Origin: Vreelandella aquamarina
GTDB taxonomy: Bacteria > Pseudomonadota > Gammaproteobacteria > Pseudomonadales > Halomonadaceae
Direction of reading: 5' to 3'
NCBI RefSeq assembly: GCF_900110265.1
Contig: NZ_FODB01000034.1
Span: forward strand, 1-40,084
DNA length: 40,084 nucleotides
Under the pieces are notes generated by a model that saw nothing but the letters and a program-made list of their open reading frames with translations, was not told where the DNA came from and searched no databases. Below are positions 15,961 through 25,400 of the stretch, one piece after another. The position numbers were made by a program, and so were the translations under genes. Position 1 is the stretch's first letter. Each line of letters begins with the position of its first letter.

Positions 15961-16219
15961 TCAGCGACTGTTGTGTTGGACAGATGAATCTTGGAACGAC
16001 TACGTCTATTGGCAAGCGCAGGATAAGAAAACCCTTAAGCGCATTAATAAGCTGATAAACGATGTAAAGCGCTCTCCCTTTGAAGGAATCGGCAAGCCAG
16101 AGCCCTTAAAAGAAAATCTGGCGGGCTTCTGGTCTCGACGCATCGATGACACCAATCGGCTTGTTTACGCCGTCGATCAACATGCCATCACGGTCATTTC
16201 ATGCCGCTATCACTATTAG
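15953..16219 (+). CDS. yoeB: YoeB mRNA interferase toxin
   Basis: This is an 88-residue RelE-superfamily toxin that cleaves mRNA at the ribosomal A site. It has ATG 15953, overlapping the yefM end. The conserved segments are ESWNDYVYWQAQDKKTLKRI, GKPEPLKENLAGFWSRRID and the C-terminal CRYHY. Residues equivalent to E. coli Glu46, Arg65, His83 and Tyr84 are present as Glu50, Arg69, His87 and Tyr88, so the toxin should be active. A few extra N-terminal residues (MSSQ) are the only oddity. Confidence 0.95.
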   Translation: MSSQRLLCWTDESWNDYVYWQAQDKKTLKRINKLINDVKRSPFEGIGKPEPLKENLAGFWSRRIDDTNRLVYAVDQHAITVISCRYHY

Positions 16220-16311
16220 CCCGCAACTGAATCGGCCCCGAGAGTGAGCCAGCAGTGGGAGGTGACTTTAGCCCGCGACTGTGCCTGCACCCAGCCAGCT
16301 AAGTGGAAAAA

Positions 16312-17017
16312 ATGACAGCTACCACACCAGCCCCCATCACCATTGCACTCGCCCAATTGCCTGTTATCAAAGCAGCGGTAGACGACAACCTCAAAACACA
16401 CTTGGCCTACATAGAACGCGCCGCCGCGCTGGGGGCCAACGTGGTGGCCTTTCCCGAACTCTCGCTCACCGGTTACGAGCTGGCGCTACTCAGCCAACTG
16501 GCCATGCCCCGCGACGATGCCACCTTTGCCGCCCTCACCGCCGCTGCCGTTGGCTACCAACACCGTAGTGATCGCAGGCTGCCCACTGCACAACCCCAAC
16601 GGCAAACCCTACATCGCAGCGGTGATTTGCTTCCCCAGCGGTGAACGCACCTTCTACCTGAAACAGCACCTGCACGAAGGGGAGGAGGTTTACTGTACCC
16701 CTGGTTGTGATAGTGGCCTGATCGATATCAGCGGCACCCGCATCGCCCTGGCCGTGTGCGCCGACTTCACCCACCCAAGCCACGCCGCCACCGCAAAACG
16801 CCACCAACTGCCAGTACTGCTCGCCAACCACATTTCCACCACAGGCGGCTGGCAAACCTGCGGCAATAGCGGCGGCTGGAACGCTGCAGGTGAGCTAGCG
16901 GTAAACGCCAATGGCACTCAGCCCTGCCTGGTGCTGTGTCGTATTCACCAGGGTGCCATAAGCGCTAGCGTGGAAGTGATGGCTCACCTTCCTACCAAAG
17001 CATCCATGATCGACTAA
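16312..17017 (+). pseudogene. nitrilase/carbon-nitrogen hydrolase family, frameshifted
   Basis: The gene starts at ATG 16312 and reads TIALAQLPVIKAAVDDNLKT, then VVAFPELSLTGYEL, up to about 16550. There the frame must change to continue as NTVVIAGCPLHNPNGKPYIA and on to TAA at 17015-17017. Together the two parts give one full-length (about 235-residue) C-N hydrolase. All three catalytic residues are kept: Glu in FPELSLTG, Lys in FYLKQHLHEGE and Cys in AVCADFTHP. A single base change near CCGCTGCCGTTGGC explains it, so this is either a young pseudogene or a sequencing error. The substrate is unknown. Confidence 0.75.
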
Positions 17018-17101
17018 AAACTAAGCTTTCGAGGTAGGCTTAACCCATGTTTGCTGCTAGGCTCAAAGTATTAGAGCGAATAACGCCGCAGGGACAACAC
17101 G

Positions 17102-17423
17102 ATGCAGAATGCCCGCATAACGCTTCACCCTACCAACAAGCGCATGCAAGTGCAGGTGGACGGCATTCTGCTAGCCGACTCTAGCAATACGCTTGAACTT
17201 CGCGAACACGGCTATCCGCCGCGCCACTACTTCCCACGTGACGACGTGCGTATGGACTTACTTACCACTTCGGAAAACGATCACCCATTGCCCGTTTAAA
17301 GGGCATACGGTGTATTTCTCGCTGGGTGAGCGACGGGATATTGCTTGGAGTTATGAGGCGCCGATTGAGGGGATGGAAGCTATTGCGGGTAGGGTGGCGT
17401 TTTATGAGGAAGTGAGCTGGTGA
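17102..17423 (+). pseudogene. DUF427 family protein, frameshifted
   Basis: From ATG 17102 the frame reads MQNARITLHPTNKRMQVQVD, then GYPPRHYFPRDDVRMDLL, to about 17280, where it runs into a TAA at 17297-17299. The other frame continues the same protein: THCPFKGHTVYFSLGERRDI and AWSYEAPIEGMEAIAGRVAF, to TGA at 17421-17423. 'GYPPR.YFPR.DV.M..L....T.THCPFKG....F' is the DUF427 signature, and the joined length (about 105 residues) is normal. One base change near GAAAACGATCACC accounts for the break. It is the second frameshift within 800 bases. Confidence 0.8.
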
Positions 17424-17528
17424 AGCTTTTCGGCCCGGAGAGGTCAGAGAAATAATTGTCTTTACCATACTTTTTACCGTTGGGCTGTCAAAGTCGTACT
17501 ATGCTCGGCCACAGAACTACTTAAGTGT

Positions 17529-17578
17529 GGTGGTAAGTAAGGCATGAATAAGGTCTGAGAGAAAGGTTACTCACCACC
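17529..17578. promoter_or_regulatory. interrupted inverted repeat upstream of the NdpA-like operon
   Basis: GGTGGTAAGTAA at 17529-17540 pairs with TTACTCACCACC at 17567-17578 with one mismatch and a 26-base spacer. It ends 29 bases before the operon start. It may be an operator for an autoregulated operon, a leader hairpin, or the edge of the AT-rich insertion. Confidence 0.4.
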
Positions 17579-17607
17579 AGAAAAAATTTAATGAATTGTA
17601 GGGTTAT

Positions 17608-18624
17608 ATGGAAATCAAAGAAGCAATTATACATGGTTTTGAGAAAGAGGCACAAAGCTATCAGGTCGAGGTTAAGCCAAGGCTTGAAAACTCCCCTTTA
17701 GATGACATGATGAACCATCTGGGTGAAGAGGTTTTAAAAGCATATGGGCGCCGCTCAAATAGCAATGGTACCTTTGATGCAAATGAGACGGCATACCCAT
17801 TCTCTAAACTTATGAGGGAGTACCATCAAGAAAATTCAGGGTTGGTAGAGTTTTCATTGGAGGCCTGTGAACTTATTGCCGCCCAAATGAGACAGTCATA
17901 TTTATCAACAGGTGGCTACGCATTTTTTATTCGTTATGAAAACCAAGGCCAAGACTGGCTGCTTGTGTTGATGCTCAAGCTTAAGCCAGGGACTAGTATC
18001 AACCCTGATACACTTGAGCTTCTTACAAGCCTTTCTTTTGATATTAGTCATTTGCATGAAGCTGCCAGGATTAATCTTGAAAAATGGGCTGAAGAAGAAC
18101 AGCCATATCTCTCTTTTATAAAGAAGAGTAATGGGAATGAGGATGTTACAAAGTATTTTCGTTTGGCACTTGGCTGCACAGAGTATACAGATTCAAAGTT
18201 CAATACTGAGCAAGTTGTGGAAGCTCTGGATGCATACTGCCAAGAAAATGATATTGTTGGTGAGGCAAGGCAGGAGGCTAGAAGAAAACTACATGATTAT
18301 TTTGATGAAAAATATAATTCAGAGGACAAGTCAGTAAATCTGGTCGCGTTATCTGCGATGATTGACGACATTAATCCAGAGAGTTTTTATCATTATATAA
18401 AAGATAATGATGTCCCAGTTAGTGATGTTTTTACTCCGACGAAATCTGTTTACGGTAGGCTAAAAAGAATTAAGAGAAAGTTTGGCAATGTTGCAGTAAG
18501 TTTTGACGTTGAGGATGTTTTGCGGGATAATGTTGATTATGATGAAGAAAATGAAGTTCTTTATATTAGAAATATTCCTGAATCGCTGATTCAAGAAGTA
18601 CGCCGGGCTAAGGGCGATGAGTGA
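17608..18624 (+). CDS. NdpA/YejK-like nucleoid-associated protein (divergent)
   Basis: This is a 338-residue protein, the same length as E. coli YejK (335), and it appears to be a full-length member of the 37-kDa nucleoid-associated family. Points of resemblance are the start MEIKEAIIHGFEKEAQ, DISHLHEAARINLEKWAEEE with SFIK after it, YFRLALGCTE, and the C-terminal VAVSFDVEDVLRDNVDYDEE followed by VLYIRNIPESL. Base use is clearly AT-rich compared with both flanks, and the gene sits in an accessory position, so it is probably an acquired relative of YejK and not the core copy. It overlaps the next gene by 8 bases, so the two form one operon. Its action on nucleoid or foreign DNA is inferred from the family. 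Confidence 0.8.
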   Translation: MEIKEAIIHGFEKEAQSYQVEVKPRLENSPLDDMMNHLGEEVLKAYGRRSNSNGTFDANETAYPFSKLMREYHQENSGLVEFSLEACELIAAQMRQSYLSTGGYAFFIRYENQGQDWLLVLMLKLKPGTSINPDTLELLTSLSFDISHLHEAARINLEKWAEEEQPYLSFIKKSNGNEDVTKYFRLALGCTEYTDSKFNTEQVVEALDAYCQENDIVGEARQEARRKLHDYFDEKYNSEDKSVNLVALSAMIDDINPESFYHYIKDNDVPVSDVFTPTKSVYGRLKRIKRKFGNVAVSFDVEDVLRDNVDYDEENEVLYIRNIPESLIQEVRRAKGDE

Positions 18625-19846
18625 CAGATTGAAAGACTTACAGCTTGCTGTTAGCGCTGTTCGGCAAAGCGTTGAGCCTGTCAGGTTTGACGCTGCATTT
18701 TTGGTACTCTCTCTCTGCCCTGAGAGTAATGGGCAGCTACTTAGGGATGTTAAAAAGAGTGATTTGTGGTCGCGCAGTATAGATGATAAAGAAACGGTGG
18801 AGATTTCAAAGCCACCATTGTTTTTCACGAGTATTGATGAACTGCTATTGAAACCGCAGTGGAGAATTAAGCCGCCTTCTAGTGCATATTATTTTCATAA
18901 TATTGATTGGTTAAGCTCAGAAGAAGAAAAGCACGAAGTTGTAGAGATGTGGAGGTTAGCATCTCGTCTACTTAAATTATTAGGTTCTGTTGCTGATCAT
19001 TGTGTTAATAAAAGCAATGATATAGAATTAGTTTTTCTTCACCAAGAAAAGCTAGTTGTGGGTTCCTTTTTTACGTCTGAAGACTTGGTTCGCATCGATT
19101 GCTTAGATAGGTTAGAGAGTGATTTTTTAAAATCGGATACACATCGCGATAAAAAAATACAGATCTTTAAGTCTGTTTTGGTTGAGAGGTATAAAGGGCG
19201 AGGTCGTGTAGAGTTGGGAGAGTTGCTGAAGAATTTCTCTAATATTTTTAAAAACTTAGAGAACGGATACGATCTTTTTGTTTCTGAGTTTTCGTTTGAG
19301 AATGTCAAGTCTGAAGTTGAAAGAGATAAATTAGAATTTACAACAAGGCTGAATAAGGTTTTTTCTGACATACAGAACCAGTTGTTAGCTGTTCCTGCGG
19401 CTTTGCTTTTAGTTGGCAGTCAGATGGAGAAGTTAGATCCCGTTGAGTGGGCTTTGAAAAATGTTGTGATATGGCTTGGCGCAGTTGTTTTTTCTATTCT
19501 TATGGAGCTGCTGATTAGAAATCAGAGGAATACCCTTCAAGCCGTTAAAAATGAAATGAATTTGCAAGAATCAATTTTTAAAGAGCATCATATGGCAGTT
19601 TATGACAAGTTCAAAGATGTGTACGTTGATCTTTACGGTAGGTTCAGACATCAAAGGAACCTATTGTGGTTTATCCGTTGCCTAGTGGGAGGAGCATTGG
19701 GTTTTACAACCTCAATGCTGTTCGTCTACTCAACAGAAATATCAGTGTCTCTAGCAGTGCTGATTGGCATTGGTGTTAGTCTTATACCGATTGCTTTAGC
19801 AGTTATGACTTCAGATCTCCGCTCTCTTAGGAAAAATCAGGTTTAG
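18617..19846 (+). CDS. uncharacterised protein with soluble N-terminal half and C-terminal membrane domain
   Basis: This is a 409-residue protein with ATG 18617, inside the last codons of the NdpA-like gene. Residues 1-250 are soluble and mixed alpha/beta, with no motif I recognise. Four hydrophobic segments follow at about 253-269, 279-300, 349-371 and 374-398. The loop of about 303-345 between the second and third is polar and helical (RNQRNTLQAVKNEMNLQESI). The architecture resembles a cytosolic sensing or regulatory part joined to a membrane effector, but no family name can be given. Codon use is AT-rich like its partner. The tight overlap argues that the two proteins work together. Confidence 0.75.
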   Translation: MSDRLKDLQLAVSAVRQSVEPVRFDAAFLVLSLCPESNGQLLRDVKKSDLWSRSIDDKETVEISKPPLFFTSIDELLLKPQWRIKPPSSAYYFHNIDWLSSEEEKHEVVEMWRLASRLLKLLGSVADHCVNKSNDIELVFLHQEKLVVGSFFTSEDLVRIDCLDRLESDFLKSDTHRDKKIQIFKSVLVERYKGRGRVELGELLKNFSNIFKNLENGYDLFVSEFSFENVKSEVERDKLEFTTRLNKVFSDIQNQLLAVPAALLLVGSQMEKLDPVEWALKNVVIWLGAVVFSILMELLIRNQRNTLQAVKNEMNLQESIFKEHHMAVYDKFKDVYVDLYGRFRHQRNLLWFIRCLVGGALGFTTSMLFVYSTEISVSLAVLIGIGVSLIPIALAVMTSDLRSLRKNQV

Positions 19847-20092
19847 CGCCATGTGAGAGCTTTAATAGCTACTCCACTGCTGATGCCTACTAGAGCCAGA
19901 CAAGACGATAAAATATTTACAAAGCATAAAGAATCGTTCTTCTGCCCGTTGAAGAAAAAGTCTAAATATTAATGTTCTAGAATAATCCACTGGAATATAA
20001 GGGAATCTGTTAATTGTTATTGGTCTGCATACAGTCTTGTTCTACGTCCTGTCCGTTTTGGCCGAAGGCTGGCACCACTAGAACCAATGGTT
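19847..20092. other. AT-rich gap between the island operon and recD
   Basis: No gene or convincing terminator is visible. The AT-rich composition of the operon continues to about 20040 and then returns to the GC-rich recD style, so the right edge of the inserted segment probably lies near there. No direct repeats or tRNA that would mark an integration site were seen. Confidence 0.5.
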
Positions 20093-22423
20093 TTAACCCC
20101 CAACCCCACTAACCCTAACCACCTCTCTCACCACCGCCTCATTCAACACCCCGCGCTTGGCTTCCACCACTGTGAGCCATTCGCGGGCGCGGGTGATGCC
20201 GGTGTACACCAGCTCGCGGGTCAGAATGGGGTTTAGGGTGGGCGGTAGCAGTAGGGCGGTGTGCAAGAACTCCGAGCCTTGGGATTTGTGGACCGTCATC
20301 GCAAACACGGTTTCTACTGCGTGCAGGCGTGAAGGCAGCACCCAGCGGATGGGCTTGTCGGTGTCGCTGGCGGCACTTGATGAAGGAAAGGCGACTCTTA
20401 ATAGCTTCTGCTGCGGGTTGCGCGGGTCGGGCACGGCCAGGGTAATGCCGATATCGCCGTTCATCAGTTTCAGGCCGTAGTCGTTTTGGGTCACCAGTAC
20501 CGGGCGGCCTTCATACCAGCCTTTCTCCAGCGTGTAGTCACTGCCGAACAGCAGCTTTTCGCTACGCAGCGTGCTGGCGATGCGTTGGTTTAATCCTTCT
20601 ACGCCCCAGGGGCCTTTGCGAAGCGCGCACAGCAGTTGGAAGTGGCTGTAGGCGCTGAGCACTTCGCTGGCCCAGGCGTTGTAGGCGGTTTGGTTCTCCT
20701 CGAACGACGCCCCCCGTGGGCGCTGTGCGTGCAGCACGTTGAGGTAGTGGCGGTAGCCGGTGGGCGGGGCGATGGGTTGGCCCTGGTGGTCGGTGCGGCC
20801 TTCGCCGTTGCCCGCAAAGCCGTTGGGGCTGCCGTGAATCACCAGCTTATCCAGCGGGGTGTCGTCATTCATCACCAAATGATGAATATCCGAGTAGCCG
20901 TGGCGCAGCACGGCCGTGACCGCCTGCTGCTTTTCCCGTTCGCTTTGCGCATGGCCCGGCTGGTTAATGGCTTTTGCCAGCTGGCCGATGCCGCTGTGTT
21001 CATTGAAGCGGTGGCTAACCCGCAGCATGGTAATGGCTTGGTCGAGTGGTTGGCCTGCGGGGTCGATGAACTCGGCTGGCAGCGGTTTACCGGTGGCCTG
21101 GGCTAGCCATTCGGCGGTGGCCGGGGTGTAGTGGGCGTCGTCGGCGCGGCGGCATAGGTCGCCGAGTACCGAGCCTGCCTCTACCGAGGCGAGCTGGTCT
21201 TTATCCCCCAGCAGTATGCACTGGGCGTGGGCGGGCAGGGCGCTGAGGGTCGCGGCCATCATTTCGATATCCACCATCGAGGCTTCGTCGATCACCAGTA
21301 CGTCCAGGGCCAGCGGGTTGGCGGCGCTGTGGCGGAAGTGGCGGGTGTCGGGGCGTGCGCCGAGCAGGCGGTGGAGGGTGGTGACTTCTGTGGGGATGGT
21401 GGCTTTTAGCTGTTTTGTGGCTGAATCGTCGCGAGCTAAAGCTCCCTCCCACAAGATTCCCTCCTGCTTTGCCTCTTTCAACAAAGTGGTTAGGTCAGTG
21501 AAGGGGAGTTTTGCGACTTGCCCGGCGATGGATTCGTTCAAGCGGGCGGCGGCTTTGCCGGTGGGGGCGGCTAGGCGGATGCGCAGCGGCTGGCTGGGGT
21601 GCTGGGCCAGTTGCAGGGTTTGCAGCAGGGCGAGCAGACGCACCACGGTGGTGGTTTTGCCGGTGCCGGGGCCGCCGGTAATGATGCCGAAGCGGCTGCG
21701 GGCAGCCAGGGCGCAGGCGGTTTTTTGCCAGTCTAGGCCGTTGCTTTGCTTGAAAAGGATGTTCAGGGCTTGGGGGAGTAACCCAGGGTGACTGGCGTCA
21801 CCCGTCGCCCAATGAATTGGCCTCCCACCTTTGCTTTCTGTGCCTGTACTTGCTGTGTCTATGTTTTCTAAACCAGTGCTGGTCGTTTCCAGGCGTGCGG
21901 CGATGTGTTGGTGCAGGCTTTGCTCGTACTGCCAGTAGCGGCGCAGGTAGAGCCGCGTGTTGGGGGTGCCGTTGGCTGAGTGAGTGGTTACTACTACCAG
22001 CGGCGTGTTGCCAGGGCCTTCGCTGGTGAGCAGCGGGTGGTGTAGGGCGGCTTGCCATTCGCTGAGCGTGAGCGTGGCCAGCACGTCGCTGGGCAGCGGC
22101 GGTGGGTCAGTGAGGTCGTCCCCTTCGGGTGGTAGCGAAAGGGCGAAATCCGGCGCGTTGAGCGTGGCGTTAATATCCAGGCATACGTGGCCGCGGCCTA
22201 GCTGGTGGCTGGCCAGCGCTGCCGCCAGTAGCAGCAGCGTGGGGGCGTCCGGGGCTTCACTGGCGAGAAAGCGCACCAGGGCGCGGTCTAAATCCCGCAG
22301 CCAGCCTCGCGCTACCCAGCGTTCACACAGGGCCAGCAGTTCCGGAGTGCTGCTGAGTGCCGGGTGGGCGCTGGCGGCTTCGCCGAACATATCGAAGGTG
22401 TGAGTATCGTGCTGGCGGCTCAT
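20093..22423 (-). CDS. recD: exodeoxyribonuclease V alpha subunit
   Basis: This is a 776-residue 5'-3' helicase subunit of RecBCD. ATG at 22421-22423 overlaps the recB stop as ATGA, so recB and recD are coupled. Walker A is GGPGTGKTTTVVRLL near residue 250. Walker B is VLVIDEASMVD. LLGDKDQLASVEAGSVLGDL and the C-terminal MTVHKSQGSEF and YTGITRARE helicase motifs are in place. The protein is longer than E. coli RecD (608), partly through a low-complexity segment around residues 178-205 (TSTGLENIDTASTGTES) and a large insert in the 2A region. It functions in double-strand-break repair and degradation of unprotected linear DNA. Confidence 0.96.
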   Translation of the reverse strand: MSRQHDTHTFDMFGEAASAHPALSSTPELLALCERWVARGWLRDLDRALVRFLASEAPDAPTLLLLAAALASHQLGRGHVCLDINATLNAPDFALSLPPEGDDLTDPPPLPSDVLATLTLSEWQAALHHPLLTSEGPGNTPLVVVTTHSANGTPNTRLYLRRYWQYEQSLHQHIAARLETTSTGLENIDTASTGTESKGGRPIHWATGDASHPGLLPQALNILFKQSNGLDWQKTACALAARSRFGIITGGPGTGKTTTVVRLLALLQTLQLAQHPSQPLRIRLAAPTGKAAARLNESIAGQVAKLPFTDLTTLLKEAKQEGILWEGALARDDSATKQLKATIPTEVTTLHRLLGARPDTRHFRHSAANPLALDVLVIDEASMVDIEMMAATLSALPAHAQCILLGDKDQLASVEAGSVLGDLCRRADDAHYTPATAEWLAQATGKPLPAEFIDPAGQPLDQAITMLRVSHRFNEHSGIGQLAKAINQPGHAQSEREKQQAVTAVLRHGYSDIHHLVMNDDTPLDKLVIHGSPNGFAGNGEGRTDHQGQPIAPPTGYRHYLNVLHAQRPRGASFEENQTAYNAWASEVLSAYSHFQLLCALRKGPWGVEGLNQRIASTLRSEKLLFGSDYTLEKGWYEGRPVLVTQNDYGLKLMNGDIGITLAVPDPRNPQQKLLRVAFPSSSAASDTDKPIRWVLPSRLHAVETVFAMTVHKSQGSEFLHTALLLPPTLNPILTRELVYTGITRAREWLTVVEAKRGVLNEAVVREVVRVSGVGG

Positions 22424-25400
22424 GCCGTGGCCTCCTGCTGGGTGGCGTGTGGCTCGCCTGCAAACAGGCTATCCAGGGCTTCGATGAGTTCAACCGGGGC
22501 GGGTTCGCCCACCACGCCGCGCCCAGGGCTGCGGCTGCCGCGTAGAAATACCGTCATCGAGCCGCCCAAATGCTGGTGCGGGTCGTAATCCGGCAGTCGT
22601 GCTTTTAACAGCCGGTGCATGGCGAGTAAGTAGAGCGCGGCCTGTAGGTCGTAGCGTTTGGCGAGCAGCGCGTGGCGCAGGGCCTCGGGTTCGTAGGCGC
22701 TGTCGTTGGGGCCTAGGTAGTTCGATTTCCAGTCCAGCACGTAAAAGCGCCCCTGGTGCTCGAAGGCCAAGTCAATGAAGCCTTTCAGCATGCCGTTCAG
22801 GGTGTCGGCATCCAGCGCGGGGCGCTCTACTCCTGGCAGTAAGTGCTTGCTCACCAGCGCATCAATGGCCTGGGTGTTCACCCGCTTGGCGGCAAACCAG
22901 AACTCTAGCTCTACTTGGTAGCTTTCTAACTCATTCAGCGCCACGCTTTGCGGGGTGGGCGCGGCCAGCGGTAGCGGCGTGGTGAGCAGGGCGCTTAGCC
23001 AGCCCGCCAGCGGCTCTTGCCACGCCTGCCAGCCGCGTAGCTGCACCCGCCGCCACAGCATATCGTTGAGGGCGTCCATATCGTTGGCGGCGGTATCGAA
23101 GCCTTGCTTGCCCGCCCACTCCAGCAGCCCGTGCAGAAAGGTGCCGGGGCCGGGGCCACGGGGGAATTTGTGCAGGTGATATGCTTCCGGTTGAGATAGA
23201 TCCCGTGGTTCATCCAGCACTTCGAAGGCGGTGGCTTCCTGGGCGGTGGTGGGTTCCAGCGGTGGCAGTACCGGGGCGGTGAGCGTGCCGGAAAGCCGCA
23301 GCGCGGAGTAGCTGGCAATCCACCAGTGCTCTTTGGCGGGGCGCGTGGGCGTGCGGGCGTGGCCCAGCGCACTGTTTTGCTCCACGGTGGCAACGCGCTC
23401 TGCAGTGGGTGCGGGTGGCTGGTGAATCTGTATCTCGCTGCCTTCCACCAGTTTATCGAGTGCGTTATTGAGCGCCTCCGGTGAAAGGGCATTGCCGCCT
23501 TTTAGCAGGTAGCCCAGCGCGCTGTTCTCCAGGCCTTTCAGCGGGGCCAGCCCCAGCCAGGTGGCGTGGCGGGCGCGGGTAAGCGCGACGTAGAGTTTGC
23601 GCAGGTCTTCCCCCAGCCGTTCGCGGTCGGCGGTGGCGAGTATCGTGTCATCCGCTTCTAAGCTGAGCTGTAGGTTGCCTTCGCCGTCGTGCCAGCGCAG
23701 CGGTACGTCCTCGGCTTTGACCGGGCGGTGGTTGGCGATGAACGGCAGGAACACCAGTGGGTACTCCAGCCCTTTGGATTTGTGGATGGTGACTACTTTG
23801 ACCAAATCCGCGTCGCTCTCCAGGCGCAGCTTGTGGCTGTCGCCGTGGCTTTCCGGGTCGGCAATGGCGTCAAACAAAAAGCGAATCAGCGCGTGTTCGC
23901 CGTCCAACTCGGCGCTGGCCTGTTGCAGCAGTTCGCCCAGGTGCAGCAGGTCGGTGAGCAAGCGCTCACCCTCTTCAAACTCCGCCAGCAGGCGAGCGGG
24001 AATATTGAAATCCACCATCATGCGGCGCACCAGCGGCAGCACGCCCTGGCGCTGCCACAGGCGGTGGTAGTGGCTGAACTGCTCGACTCGCGCTTCCCAG
24101 GCCAGCTCGTTCTGCTGCAGGTGGTCCAGCTCGGCAAGGCTGAGCCCCAGCACTGGGGTGGCCAGCGCGGCGCGCAGGTGCGCTTCAGCCTGGCGGGAGC
24201 TAGCCAGCGGTTCGGCGCAGGCGCGCAGCCAGCGCTCTACCTGGGCGGCCATGGGCGAGCTAAATACCTTATCGTGATCCGAAAGATACACGCTCTTCAC
24301 CCCTCGGCTAGCCAGCGCTTGGCGAATGGCGCGGGCTTCCTGCAGGCCGTTTACCAGTACTGCCATATCGGAGGGCTTGAGCGGGATGAGCGTATCGTCG
24401 GTTTGAAAGCCGCTCTTGCCGTGTTGGCCTGCGCTGAGCAGTTCCGCCATGTAGGAGGCGCAGCGTTCGGCCATCTCGGTTTGGTAGGCGGTTTTGGAGA
24501 GCGGCTCGTCGGCTTCCAGCGGCCAGAGCGTCATGGCGGGCAGCGGCTGGCCTTGGTGAACAAGCCGTTCGTGGCGGCCTTTGGCCTCTACCGGCAGAAA
24601 CGGCAGCGGGTTGTCGCCGCCTTCTTCGCGGAACAGAAACGCCCCGGCCGGGTGCTCATCGGCGTAGCGGAAGCAGTGGTTCACCGCCTCTACCATGGCG
24701 CGGCTGGAGCGGTAGTTGGTGCCCAGCGTTACGTGGCGGCCTGCGGTATCTTCGCGGGCTTTTAAGTAGGTGAAAATATCCGCGCCGCGAAAGGCGTAAA
24801 TGGCCTGCTTGGGGTCGCCGATCAGCAGCATGGTGGCGTCTCGGCGGGGCTTAGCGACCTCATACACCGCGTTGAAAATGCGGTACTGGATGGGGTCGGT
24901 GTCCTGGAATTCGTCGATCAGCGCCACGGGGAACTGGCGCAGTATCTGCGCGGCCAGGGCCTCTTTGTTGGGGCCTTGCAGGGCGCGGTCCAAATGGGTG
25001 AGCAGGTCGTTAGGGCCCATTTCGGCGCGTCGCTCTTGCTCCCGCTCCAGGCGCACTTTGCACCACTGCACGGCGTGAATCAGCAGGTCATTACGCGGCT
25101 CGGGCAGGGCGTTCAGTGCGGCGGGCAGCTCGGCCAGCGCTTCCCAGGCAGCCGGGCAAGGGGGCGCGCCCTCTTTCCATATCTCGGCCATGCCGTCTGG
25201 GGTGAGGCGTTTCCAGGCGGCATCGGTGAGTGCGGGGCGGGTGGCGTCGCTGTCGCACCACTCCCGCAGCGCGCCTAGCCAGTTGGCACGGCTTTTGGCG
25301 TTGAAGCTTTGGCCTTTGAAGGCTTTGCGCTTGGCGGCGTCTTCTAGTGCGGGCACTAGGTCATCCAGCCAGGCAGGCCAGGGGGCTTTTAACTCGGTTA

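Noticed and set aside
17480-17505. TTGGGC and TATGCT as a promoter for the NdpA-like operon
   Set aside because: The spacer is only 14 bases, too short for a credible sigma-70 promoter.
23689-24765. 358-codon plus-strand ORF
   Set aside because: It is antisense to recB and has no recognisable motif.
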